Shown here one piece after another: positions 1 to 6,988 of a DNA stretch of 11,658 nt. The first letter of the stretch is position 1; each line of letters opens with the position of its first letter. Source of the stretch: JBEKZQ01 sp049509675 (GTDB lineage Bacteria > Planctomycetota > Planctomycetia > Pirellulales > Thermoguttaceae); NCBI GenBank assembly GCA_049509675.1, contig JBEKZQ010000183.1:1-11658 (forward strand), in the 5' to 3' direction. The notes under the pieces were generated by a model, which was given only the letters and a program-made list of their open reading frames with translations, was not told where the DNA came from and searched no databases. Both the position numbers and the translations under genes were made by a program.

Positions 1-2
1 TA

Positions 3-80
3 CGTGCGGCGCAACTGGACAAGGACTGCCCGCCCATCCCCTGGCTGGCGAACCACCGGCTGCAATTCGTGTACACATGA
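3..80 (+). CDS. C-terminal end of an unidentified protein (5' end outside window)
   Basis: The third plus-strand frame is open from the window edge to a TGA at 78-80. It encodes about 25 residues ending PPIPWLANHRLQFVYT. Most codons end in G or C, as in the genuine genes nearby, and the peptide has an ordinary globular composition, so I read it as the tail of a real gene. The other two plus frames give less natural peptides. I do not recognise the family from so short a piece. The gene would converge on gltD, with about 276 bases between the two stops. Confidence 0.4.
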   Translation, partial: RAAQLDKDCPPIPWLANHRLQFVYT

Positions 81-150
81 CCACGAAAATCCTCATCGAA
101 TTTCGGCCCGCGGAAATCGGCGTTCAATGCTGCAAGAACCGGCATAGAAG

Positions 151-173
151 AGCACTGGCAGAGCCAGTGGCAC
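151..173. repeat. Small palindromic dispersed repeat, copy 1
   Basis: CACTGGC at 153-159 and GCCAGTG at 163-169 form a perfect 7-base inverted repeat around a 3-base loop (AGA). The 23-base block 151-173 occurs again, exactly, in inverse orientation at 10407-10429, and with one base deleted from the loop at 254-275. It is in gene-free sequence. It could form a small hairpin, but no T-run follows, so I do not call it a terminator. Confidence 0.75.
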
Positions 174-253
174 CCGGCGAGAGGCGGGAGGCGAGAAGCT
201 ATCTTGCGCGCCGATGGTCTTGGCACTTCTCGGAGGCAAGAGCCGTTCGCAGA

Positions 254-275
254 AGCACTGGCAAGCCAGTGGCAC
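254..275. repeat. Small palindromic dispersed repeat, copy 2
   Basis: CACTGGC (256-262) and GCCAGTG (265-271) flank a 2-base loop (AA). The flanks AG before and GCAC after the palindrome match copies 1 and 3, so homology extends beyond the dyad. This copy lies about 85 bases past the gltD stop in the direction of gltD transcription, and could shape the 3' end of the gltBD transcript. Confidence 0.7.
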
Positions 276-281
276 GCACGC

Positions 282-353
282 CCCACGGTCCACGCCCCCC
301 GCCCCACGGTCCACGCCTCCCGCGCCCCACGCCCCATGGCCCACGGTCCACGC
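282..353. repeat. GC-rich direct microrepeat, three copies of CCCACGGTCCACGC
   Basis: The 14-mer CCCACGGTCCACGC occurs at 282-295, 303-316 and 340-353, with related C-rich units (CGCCCCACGCCCCATGG) between. Start-to-start spacing is 21 and 37 bases. The array lies immediately past the gltD stop and next to palindrome copy 2. It looks like replication-slippage-prone low-complexity DNA with no coding content. I see nothing else in the gene-free stretch 81-356. Confidence 0.7.
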
Positions 354-356
354 TCG

Positions 357-1787
357 CTACACTCTCCCCGCCAGCCACTTGTCCACGGCGGCGGCCATCA
401 GCCGGCCCTGGTTGATGGCGTGGACCACCAACGAGGCCCCGCGGACCGTGTCGCCGCAGGCGAAAATGCCCGGCTGATTAGTCATCCAGCGGTTGACCAG
501 CAGGTTGCCGCGGTTGTCGATCGAGAGGTCCAACTCCTCGACCACGCCGGCATGGACCACGTGCAAAAAACCCATGGCGATCAGCACCAGGTCGGCCGGT
601 AAGTTGAAGGCCGTGCCGGCCACCTCTTGCATCTGGAAACCCTTGGGGCCCTCGATCCACTGCACCGCGCAGCCCTCCAGGTGCGTGACGCGGCCGTCCG
701 TGCCGCAAAGTTGCCGGGTCAAGGCGCTCCAGCGGCGCTGGCAACCCTCTTCCTGCGACGAGGAGGTCCGCATGATCCGCGGCCACAGCGGCCAGGGGGT
801 TTCCGGATTGCTGTCGTCCGGCGGACGGGGCAGGATTTCCAACTGGGTTACCGAAGCCGCCCCTTGGCGGATCGACGTGCCCACGCAGTCGCTGCCGGTA
901 TCGCCGCCGCCGACCACGATCACGTGTTTTCCTTGCGCGTGCAGGACTGGCTGGGTGCCATTTTGGCTTGCCGCACAGGCCGTGCGGCGGTTCTGCTGGG
1001 TGAGGAAGTCCATGGCGAAGGCCACGCCGTCCAGGTCGGCGCCCGGCACCGCCAGCGGCCGCGGTTGGCCGGCGCCCATCGCCAGGCACACGGCATCGTA
1101 CGACTTCCGCAGGTAGTTGCCGGAAACGTCTTTGCCGACGGTGACGCCAGGCTCGAACTTCACCCCTTCGGCGGCCATTTGTTCCAAGCGGCGGTCGAGC
1201 ACGAATTTTTCCAGTTTGAAGTCGGGGATGCCGTAGCGGAGCAATCCGCCCAGGCGGTCGTCCTTTTCGAAGAGCACGACCGCGTGCCCCGCGCGGGCCA
1301 ACTGCTGGGCCGCGGCCAGCCCGGCCGGTCCCGAGCCCACCACGGCCACGCGTTTTCCGCTGGAGTGGCCGGCGGTCAAGGGCCGGACCCAGCCCTCCTG
1401 GAAGGCCCGCTCCGCGATCTGGTACTCGATCTGCTTGATGGTCACCGGCGCATTGTGCAGGGCCAAGGTGCAGGCCGCCTCGCAAGGGGCCGGACAGACC
1501 CGGCCGGTGACCTCGGGAAAATTGTTGGTCGAGTGCAGATTCTCGGCCGCCTCGCGCCAGCGGTCGCGGTAGACCAGGTCGTTGAACTCGGGAATGCGGT
1601 TCTGCACGGGACACCCGGCGGCATGGCAGTAGGGAATGCCGCAATCCATGCAGCGGGCGGCCTGCTGGTTGAGCACGCTGGCCACCAGCGGCCGGTCGAT
1701 TTCGTGCCAGTCGCGGATCCGCTCGCTGACGGGGCGATGCCCGGTCTCGACCCGCGCGAACTGCTTGAAGCCGGTCGGGTTAGCCAC
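357..1787 (-). CDS. gltD: Glutamate synthase (NADPH) small subunit GltD
   Basis: This is the flavoprotein subunit of bacterial glutamate synthase. It oxidises NAD(P)H and passes electrons through FAD and iron-sulfur clusters to GltB in the cytoplasm. The 476-residue length is normal for the family. The N-terminal cluster region has Cys46, 49, 54 and 59 (CMDCGIPYCHAAGC), then Cys98, 102 and 106. The FAD-binding Rossmann motif VVGSGPAGLAAA is at 149-160 and the NAD(P)H motif VVGGGDTGSDC at 291-301. The C-terminal GDTVRGASLVVHAINQGR (445-462) is the usual second FAD contact. Translation starts at a GTG (1785-1787) set by a strong Shine-Dalgarno sequence inside the end of gltB. The two genes overlap by 8 bases, so translation is probably coupled. 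Identification is secure; preference for NADPH over NADH is assumed from the family. Confidence 0.97.
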   Translation of the reverse strand: MANPTGFKQFARVETGHRPVSERIRDWHEIDRPLVASVLNQQAARCMDCGIPYCHAAGCPVQNRIPEFNDLVYRDRWREAAENLHSTNNFPEVTGRVCPAPCEAACTLALHNAPVTIKQIEYQIAERAFQEGWVRPLTAGHSSGKRVAVVGSGPAGLAAAQQLARAGHAVVLFEKDDRLGGLLRYGIPDFKLEKFVLDRRLEQMAAEGVKFEPGVTVGKDVSGNYLRKSYDAVCLAMGAGQPRPLAVPGADLDGVAFAMDFLTQQNRRTACAASQNGTQPVLHAQGKHVIVVGGGDTGSDCVGTSIRQGAASVTQLEILPRPPDDSNPETPWPLWPRIMRTSSSQEEGCQRRWSALTRQLCGTDGRVTHLEGCAVQWIEGPKGFQMQEVAGTAFNLPADLVLIAMGFLHVVHAGVVEELDLSIDNRGNLLVNRWMTNQPGIFACGDTVRGASLVVHAINQGRLMAAAVDKWLAGRV

Positions 1788-4700
1788 GGAACACCTCCTC
1801 GGTGGCCGGCGTGGCGTCGCCGTTGACCTGCTCGCGCTCGCGCAACCGATCCAGGGCCTCGCGATAATCGATCGGCATGACCTTGACGAATCGCCCCGCC
1901 ATTTCCTGCCAGCGGTCGATCAACAGCTTGGCCTGCCGGCTGCCGGTCCAGTGGAAGTGGCGGCGGATGAGTCCTTGCAAAACGGCCAGGTCTTCCTTGA
2001 GGTGGACCGGCTCGAGGTCGACCATGTCCAGGTTGCAGAGGGTGTCGAAGAGTTGCTGCTGGTCGAAGACGTAGGCCACGCCGCCGCTCATGCCGGCGGC
2101 GAAATTGCGGCCGGTGCGGCCCAGCACCACCACCGTGCCGCCGGTCATGTACTCGCAGCCGTGGTCGCCGAGGCCCTCGACCACGGCCACCGCGCCGCTG
2201 TTGCGGACGGCGAACCGCTCGCCGGCCAGGCCGTTGATGAACGCCTCGCCGCTGGTGGCCCCGTAGAGGAGCGTGTTGCCCACGATGACGTTCTCCTTGG
2301 GATCGAAAGGCGAGCCGCGGGGGGTCTGCACGATGATCCGGCCGCCGGACAGTCCCTTGCCCAGGTAATCATTGGCGTCGCCGATGAGTTTCATGGTCAC
2401 GCCGGGGGCCAGAAAGGCCCCGAAACTCTGGCCGGCCGAGCCGCGGAAGACCAACTGCACGGCGCCCTCGCGCAGCCCCGCGCTGCCGTGCCACTTGACG
2501 ATGCGGTTGCTGAGGATGGCGCCTACGGTGCGGTGAATGTTGCGGATGGGCATGTCCAGCCGGGCCGGCTCCCCGCGCTCGACGGCCGGGCCGATCTGTT
2601 GGAGAATCTGCCAGTCCAAGTGGTCCTTGTGCATGTCGCTCTGCGGCCGCACGCACCGCAGCGCACAGCCGTTGGAGCGGTCGGCGGGCGCGAACACACG
2701 CGAGAAATCCAGGCCCCGCGCCTTCCAATGCTCGATCGCGCTGCGGCAGCACAGCCGATCCGTGCGGCCGATCATGTCGTCGAACGTGCGGAAGCCCAGT
2801 TCGGCCATGATGCGGCGGATCTCCTCGGCCACGAAAGTCAGGTAGCGCACCACGTACTCGACCTTGCCGTGGAAGCGCCTGCGCAAGTCGGGGTCCTGCG
2901 TGGCGATGCCCACCGGGCAGGTGCCCAGGTGGCACTTGCGCATGAGGATGCAGCCCAGCGAGACCAGGGCCCCGGTGCCGAAGCCGAACCGTTCGGCGCC
3001 CAGCAGCGCGCCGATGACCACGTCGCGGCCGGTCTTCAACTGGCCGTCGACCTGGACCACGATGCGGTCGCGCAGGCCGTTGAGCACGAGCGTCTGCTGC
3101 GTCTCGGCCAGGCCGATCTCCCAGGGCCCGCCGGCATGTTTGATCGACGACAGCGGGCTGGCGCCCGTGCCGCCGTCGTGGCCGCTGATGAGGACTTCAT
3201 CGGCGTGTCCCTTGGCCACCCCCGCCGCCACCGTGCCCACGCCCACCTCGGACACCAGTTTGACCGACACCTTCACGCCCGGGTTGGCGCACTTCAGGTC
3301 GTAGATCAACTGGGCCAGGTCTTCGATGGAATAGATGTCGTGATGCGGCGGCGGGGAAATCAACGACACGCCCGGCGTCGAGTGCCGCAGCCGGGCTATC
3401 TCTTCGCTGACCTTGTAGCCGGGCAACTGGCCGCCCTCGCCGGGCTTGGCGCCCTGGGCCATCTTGATCTGCAGCATCTTCGCCTGCGACAGATACTCGA
3501 TCGTGACGCCGAACCGCGCGCTGGCCACCTGCTTGATGCCGCTGTTGAGCGAATCGCCGCTAGTCATGGGGCGATAACGGACTGGATCTTCGCCGCCTTC
3601 CCCCGTGTTCGACATGCCGCCCAGCCGATTCATGGCCACGCAAAGCGCCTCGTGCGCCTCCTTGCTGATCGAGCCGTGCGACATGGCCCCCGTGTAGAAG
3701 CGGCGCACGATCCGGCTGACCGGTTCCACTTCCTCCAGGGGCACCGGCTCACCGGGCACGAACTCAAAGAGCCCCCGCAAGGTACACAAGTCGCGGCCCT
3801 GGTCGTTGATCGCCCGGGCGAACTCCTCGTACAGCCGCGGGTTGTTCTGAATCACGGCGTGTTGCAGGCTGGTGATCGTGGCCGGGTTCCAGAGATGGTT
3901 CTCGCCATCCAGCCGGTATTGGTATTCGCCGCCGAAGTCGAGTTCCAGCGCGCCGGCCGCGCGGGGCTGGAAGGCCGAGGCGTGCCGGGCCAGCGCCTCG
4001 CGCGCGATCACGTCCAGGCCGACGCCGCCGATGCGCGAGGCCGTGCCCGGAAAATAGCGGTCGATCACCGCGCCGTGCAGCCCCACCGCCTCGAACTGCT
4101 GCGCCGAATGATAGCTCCGCAGCGTGGAAATGCCCATCTTCGAGATCGTTTTCAGGATCCCTTTCTTCAGGGCCTTGATGAACTGATCGGCCAGTTGATC
4201 GGCGTCGACGTCCTGGGGCAGGTCGCCCTCGGTTTGCAGCTTATTGAGGGCCTCGAAGGCCAGGTAGGGATTGATGGCGTTGGCGCCGTAGCCGCACAAC
4301 AGGCAGAAGTGCATGACCTCGAGGGGCTCGACGCTTTCGACCACGATGCCGGCCTCGCTCCGCAGCCGCCGGGCCAGCAGGCCGTTGTGCAAGGCCGCCG
4401 TGGCCAACAGGCTGGGGATGGGGGCCATCTCCGGCGAGGCGTCGCGATCGCTCACGATCAACAGCGACGCCCCATCGCGGATCGCCTGTTGGCCCGCATC
4501 GACCAACTCCCTCAAGGCCCGCTCAAGCTGCGGCCCGGGATCGCCCGACACCGGGAACACGGCCGGCAGCACGACCACCTTGAAGTCGCTCCGCCGCACG
4601 GTGCGCAGACGATGAATGTCCTCGTTGGTCAGGATCGGATGCGGCAGTTTCAGTTGCCGACAGTGCTCCGGCGTTTCGTCCAACAGGTTCCGCTGCTTGC

Positions 4701-6345
4701 CGGTAAACGACATCAGCGACATCACCAGCCCCTCGCGCAAGGGATCGATGGGCGGGTTGGTCACCTGGGCGAACAACTGCTTGAAGTAGTTGAACAACAG
4801 CTTGGGCTGGTTGGAGAGCACGGCCAGGGGCGTGTCGGTGCCCATGGAGCCGACCGGCTCCTGGCCGGTGGCGGCCATAGGGGCCAGGATCACGAGCAAT
4901 TCTTCCCGGGTATAGCCGAAGAGCCGCAGCCGCTGGGCAAGCGTGGCCGGATCGATCTCGGTGGGCTTGGCCGGCTGGAACAGGCCGCGCAGCTCGATGC
5001 GGTTCTCCTGAAGCCAGCGGCGGTAGGGCCGCTGCCGCGAGGTCTTGCCCTTGATCTCGTTGTCCTCGACGATCCGCCCTTCCTCGGTATCGACCAGGAA
5101 CATGCGGCCGGGCTGAAGGCGGCCCTTGCGCTGGATCTGCTCGGGCGGAAACTCGATCACTCCCGCCTCGCTGGCCAGAACCACCAGCCCCTCGGTCGTG
5201 ACCACGTAGCGGCTGGGCCGCAGGCCGTTGCGGTCCAGGGTGCCGCCCACCAGGCGGCCGTCGGTGAAGACCATCGCGGCCGGACCGTCCCAGGGCTCCA
5301 AAATGGCCGCGTGGTATTCGTAAAACGCCCGCTTGTCGGTCGAGATGTGATAGGCCGGCCCAAAGGCCTCGGGAATCATCATCATCAGCGCGTGCGGCGC
5401 GCTGCGCCCGGCCCGGACCAACAATTCCATGCAGTTGTCGAAACAGGCCGAATCGCTGCCGCCCGGCTGCAACACGGGATACAAATCGGACAGGTCCTCG
5501 CCCAGAGCGGGACATGCCATTGTCTTTTCATAGCCTTGCAGACGATTGGCGTTGCCGCGCAAGGTGTTTATTTCGCCATTGTGCGCGATCATGCGAAACG
5601 GTTGCGCCAAGCGCCAACTGGGGAACGTGTTGGTGCTGTACCGCTGATGGACAACGGCCAAGGCCGTGGTCACGCGCGGATCGGCCAGGTCCGTGTAATA
5701 GGCGAACAATTGCGGCGCCAGGAACATCCCCTTGTAGCAGATGGTCCGCGCCGACATGGAAGGCACGTAGAACCAATCGGCCTCGGGTCCCAGCACCCCG
5801 GCCACCTGCCGCTCCGCCCGTTTCCGCGCCAGGAACAAGCGACGTTCCAACTCTTCGTCGTCCGGCGACATGCCGCTGCTGCCGCCGATGAACAACTGGC
5901 GAACGACCGGCTCCGAGGCCCGGGCCAGTTCGCCCAGGCAACGGTCGTCGCAGGGCACGTCGCGCCAGGCGAGCACCTCCAGCCCCTCCGCCTCGACCCG
6001 CTCTGCCAGAATCTCCTCGCACGTGCGTCGCAGGTCCAATTTCGGCGGCAGAAAGACCATCGCCACGCCATACTGCCGTCGCGATGGAAGCGCGAACTGC
6101 AAACGGTCGGCCTCGGCGGCAAAGAACTCGTGCGGGATCTGCAAGAGGATGCCGGCGCCGTCGCCGGTCGATTCATCGGCGCCCGCCGCCCCGCGGTGCA
6201 TCAGGTTCAGCAGGACCTGCTTGCCGTGTTCGACAATGGCATGGTTGCGGACGCCCGAGATATTGACCACGGCCCCGATGCCACACGCATCGTGCTCCCA
6301 CTGCGGGTCGTACAAACCGGTCGCTTTTGGCAGGGAAGGCCGCAT
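1780..6345 (-). CDS. gltB: Glutamate synthase large subunit GltB
   Basis: This is the large subunit of glutamate synthase: it hydrolyses glutamine and channels the ammonia to 2-oxoglutarate, giving glutamate. At 1521 residues it is full length. The N-terminal class-II glutamine amidotransferase domain begins with the nucleophile Cys22 (HDACGIGAVV), so about 21 residues would be removed as a propeptide; MHRGAAGADESTGDGAG follows. The FMN/2-oxoglutarate synthase domain spans roughly residues 800-1200 and includes MSHGSISKEAHEAL near 885 and GHDGGTGASP near 1055. The 3Fe-4S cysteines are Cys1132, 1138 and 1143 (CX5CX4C). The C-terminal GXGXG beta-helix domain lies at about 1250-1450. The ATG at 6343-6345 has only a weak purine stretch (GAGAAA) upstream. 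An in-frame stop lies 36 bases before it, so the start is well bounded. The gene is first in an operon with gltD. Confidence 0.97.
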   Translation of the reverse strand: MRPSLPKATGLYDPQWEHDACGIGAVVNISGVRNHAIVEHGKQVLLNLMHRGAAGADESTGDGAGILLQIPHEFFAAEADRLQFALPSRRQYGVAMVFLPPKLDLRRTCEEILAERVEAEGLEVLAWRDVPCDDRCLGELARASEPVVRQLFIGGSSGMSPDDEELERRLFLARKRAERQVAGVLGPEADWFYVPSMSARTICYKGMFLAPQLFAYYTDLADPRVTTALAVVHQRYSTNTFPSWRLAQPFRMIAHNGEINTLRGNANRLQGYEKTMACPALGEDLSDLYPVLQPGGSDSACFDNCMELLVRAGRSAPHALMMMIPEAFGPAYHISTDKRAFYEYHAAILEPWDGPAAMVFTDGRLVGGTLDRNGLRPSRYVVTTEGLVVLASEAGVIEFPPEQIQRKGRLQPGRMFLVDTEEGRIVEDNEIKGKTSRQRPYRRWLQENRIELRGLFQPAKPTEIDPATLAQRLRLFGYTREELLVILAPMAATGQEPVGSMGTDTPLAVLSNQPKLLFNYFKQLFAQVTNPPIDPLREGLVMSLMSFTGKQRNLLDETPEHCRQLKLPHPILTNEDIHRLRTVRRSDFKVVVLPAVFPVSGDPGPQLERALRELVDAGQQAIRDGASLLIVSDRDASPEMAPIPSLLATAALHNGLLARRLRSEAGIVVESVEPLEVMHFCLLCGYGANAINPYLAFEALNKLQTEGDLPQDVDADQLADQFIKALKKGILKTISKMGISTLRSYHSAQQFEAVGLHGAVIDRYFPGTASRIGGVGLDVIAREALARHASAFQPRAAGALELDFGGEYQYRLDGENHLWNPATITSLQHAVIQNNPRLYEEFARAINDQGRDLCTLRGLFEFVPGEPVPLEEVEPVSRIVRRFYTGAMSHGSISKEAHEALCVAMNRLGGMSNTGEGGEDPVRYRPMTSGDSLNSGIKQVASARFGVTIEYLSQAKMLQIKMAQGAKPGEGGQLPGYKVSEEIARLRHSTPGVSLISPPPHHDIYSIEDLAQLIYDLKCANPGVKVSVKLVSEVGVGTVAAGVAKGHADEVLISGHDGGTGASPLSSIKHAGGPWEIGLAETQQTLVLNGLRDRIVVQVDGQLKTGRDVVIGALLGAERFGFGTGALVSLGCILMRKCHLGTCPVGIATQDPDLRRRFHGKVEYVVRYLTFVAEEIRRIMAELGFRTFDDMIGRTDRLCCRSAIEHWKARGLDFSRVFAPADRSNGCALRCVRPQSDMHKDHLDWQILQQIGPAVERGEPARLDMPIRNIHRTVGAILSNRIVKWHGSAGLREGAVQLVFRGSAGQSFGAFLAPGVTMKLIGDANDYLGKGLSGGRIIVQTPRGSPFDPKENVIVGNTLLYGATSGEAFINGLAGERFAVRNSGAVAVVEGLGDHGCEYMTGGTVVVLGRTGRNFAAGMSGGVAYVFDQQQLFDTLCNLDMVDLEPVHLKEDLAVLQGLIRRHFHWTGSRQAKLLIDRWQEMAGRFVKVMPIDYREALDRLREREQVNGDATPATEEVFRG
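1792..1800 (-). promoter_or_regulatory. Ribosome binding site deciding the GTG start of gltD
   Basis: Read on the minus strand the sequence is GAGGAGGTGTTCCGTG: a near-perfect AGGAGGTG six bases (counted from AGGAGG) ahead of the GTG. It lies within the last codons of gltB (…EEVFRG-stop). This supports the GTG start over any downstream ATG. Confidence 0.85.
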
Positions 6346-6412
6346 CGGCAGTTTCTCAACTTGGGTGAATCGTAGCCTCTAAAATGTTATCCGAAAAGTC
6401 CGCGCTTGGATC

Positions 6413-6447
6413 CCCCTCTCCCTCTGGGAGAGGGTTGGGGAGAGGGG
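6413..6447 (-). repeat. REP-like hairpin in the predicted gltB leader
   Basis: On the plus strand CCCTCTCCC (6414-6422) and GGGAGAGGG (6426-6434) form a perfect 9-base inverted repeat with a 3-base loop. A second G-rich arm, GGGAGAGGGG (6438-6447), can pair with the same C-rich arm over 10 bases, so two hairpins are mutually exclusive. The core resembles a stem-loop sequence I have met in intergenic regions of many bacteria (from memory). It lies between the proposed gltB promoter and the gltB start, so it would be transcribed into the leader. Confidence 0.7.
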
Positions 6448-6473
6448 AGCTTTTCAAGCGCCCGCCTAAAGCA

Positions 6474-6501
6474 ATGGTATCATTAGAGTCACTAATGTCA
6501 A
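6474..6501 (-). promoter_or_regulatory. Probable sigma70-type promoter of gltBD
   Basis: On the minus strand there is a perfect -35 box TTGACA (6496-6501), a 16-base spacer, and TACCAT (6474-6479, four of six bases of the -10 consensus). Transcription would begin near 6467 and give a leader of roughly 120 bases before the gltB ATG. The region is gene-free apart from the toxin stub ending at 6525. The -35 match is strong and the -10 match moderate. Confidence 0.55.
6481..6497. promoter_or_regulatory. Dyad CATTAG-N5-CTAATG inside the gltB promoter, possible operator
   Basis: CATTAG (6481-6486) and CTAATG (6492-6497) are exact inverted repeats around AGTCA. The dyad fills the spacer between the proposed -10 and -35 boxes and touches the -35, where a bound repressor would block RNA polymerase. 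No regulator gene next to it gives a candidate, except the ribbon-helix-helix protein immediately upstream, whose family often binds short palindromes. The regulatory role is inference. Confidence 0.4.
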
Positions 6502-6524
6502 GGAGTCGCTAGAATTACGAATCG

Positions 6525-6605
6525 TCACATCGGAACCCGGACATGACCGTGGATCACGACCGCATCGCTGACGACAACGTAAACGACATCGCCTTGGGAG
6601 ATCAC
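6525..6605 (-). pseudogene. Truncated MazF/PemK-like toxin start (26-codon stub)
   Basis: A GTG (6603-6605) overlaps the TGA of the antitoxin gene as GTGA, the usual coupling in mazEF-type pairs. The first residues, VISQGDVVYV, resemble the N-terminal strand of MazF/PemK endoribonucleases, which often begin with ISQGDV-like sequence. After about ten residues the resemblance stops and the frame ends at 6525-6527, giving 26 residues against about 110 in intact toxins. No continuation is visible in the other frames before gltB. I read it as the remnant of a toxin gene cut down by deletion. It could also be a chance short frame. Confidence 0.45.
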
Positions 6606-6838
6606 CGCTGGCTGCGCTCTAGGATTCGCCGCGCCGCCGCGGCCGCAAATTCATCGGTTTCCGCCCCGACTTCGGCGCAGACGCGATCCATCGCCTCGGT
6701 CACGCGCTGCGGGGCGTGGCGTGCCAGATACTCGGCCAAAGCGAGGCTGTACACTTCGCTGCGCGACTTGTTCAGGCGCCGCGCCAGCCGCTCGGTTTCT
6801 GTGAACACTTCGTCGGGAATCGATACGGCAGCCTTCAT
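6602..6838 (-). CDS. Ribbon-helix-helix antitoxin-like protein (MazE/CopG type)
   Basis: A 78-residue protein. The N-terminal half (KAAVSIPDEVFTETERLARR … SRSEVYSLALAEYLARH) is a typical ribbon-helix-helix DNA-binding fold: a short strand with VSIPDEV, then two helices. The C-terminal half (residues 43-78) is mostly helical with many Ala and acidic residues, as in antitoxin tails that wrap around their toxin. A longer frame starts at a GTG at 6917-6919. I chose the ATG at 6836-6838 because family members begin at the strand (MKAAVSIPDEV) and the extension would run into the divergent promoter. Neither start has a clear Shine-Dalgarno sequence. It should repress its own operon and neutralise a toxin, but the toxin gene behind it appears truncated, so it may be an orphan regulator. 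Confidence 0.75.
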   Translation of the reverse strand: MKAAVSIPDEVFTETERLARRLNKSRSEVYSLALAEYLARHAPQRVTEAMDRVCAEVGAETDEFAAAAARRILERSQR

Positions 6839-6844
6839 AACGTT

Positions 6845-6850
6845 AGCATA
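6845..6850 (-). promoter_or_regulatory. Possible -10 box for leaderless antitoxin mRNA
   Basis: TATGCT on the minus strand fits TAnnnT and ends six bases before the antitoxin ATG, so transcription would start at or next to the A of the ATG. No ribosome binding site is visible there. The -35 region 17 bases further up (CTGGCC) is poor, so this is tentative. Confidence 0.25.
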
Positions 6851-6912
6851 ACCGCGGAAACGGGGTTGGCCAGCTTCATCGGGAAAGGGCTCGAAAATCG
6901 GTTTCCCCCTGC

Positions 6913-6941
6913 TTGTCACGCCCCGGCAGACCGACTATATT
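6913..6941 (+). promoter_or_regulatory. Probable promoter of the plus-strand cassette
   Basis: TTGTCA (6913-6918) and TATATT (6936-6941) are separated by exactly 17 bases, each matching the sigma70 consensus at five of six positions. Transcription would begin near 6948, about 40 bases before the first gene's ATG, with GGGGAG (6974-6979) as ribosome binding site. No other gene start lies between. The placement makes a three-gene transcript 6989-9098 likely. Confidence 0.6.
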
Positions 6942-6988
6942 GACCGCCGGTCGATCCATTCGGGGCCACCTGCGGGGAGCGTGGTGCC

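Noticed and set aside
151..275. The two nearby palindromes considered as a CRISPR array or terminator pair
   Set aside because: Only two units about 100 bases apart, no regular spacers and no T-run after either hairpin.
627..1826. A 399-codon plus-strand frame and a 388-codon minus-strand alternative frame over gltD
   Set aside because: Both are shadows of gltD, which carries all expected cofactor motifs; the shadow peptides are low-complexity Arg/Gly/Ala-rich.
1636..6375. A 1579-codon open frame on the plus strand, antisense to almost all of gltB and part of gltD
   Set aside because: gltB is unmistakable on the other strand. The antisense frame stays open because of strong G/C third-position bias, and its peptide is rich in His, Gln, Arg and Ala with no recognisable domain.
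6543..6851. A plus-strand frame opposite the antitoxin
   Set aside because: It is antisense to a clear ribbon-helix-helix protein, has no ribosome binding site and is Arg/Ser/Ala-rich.
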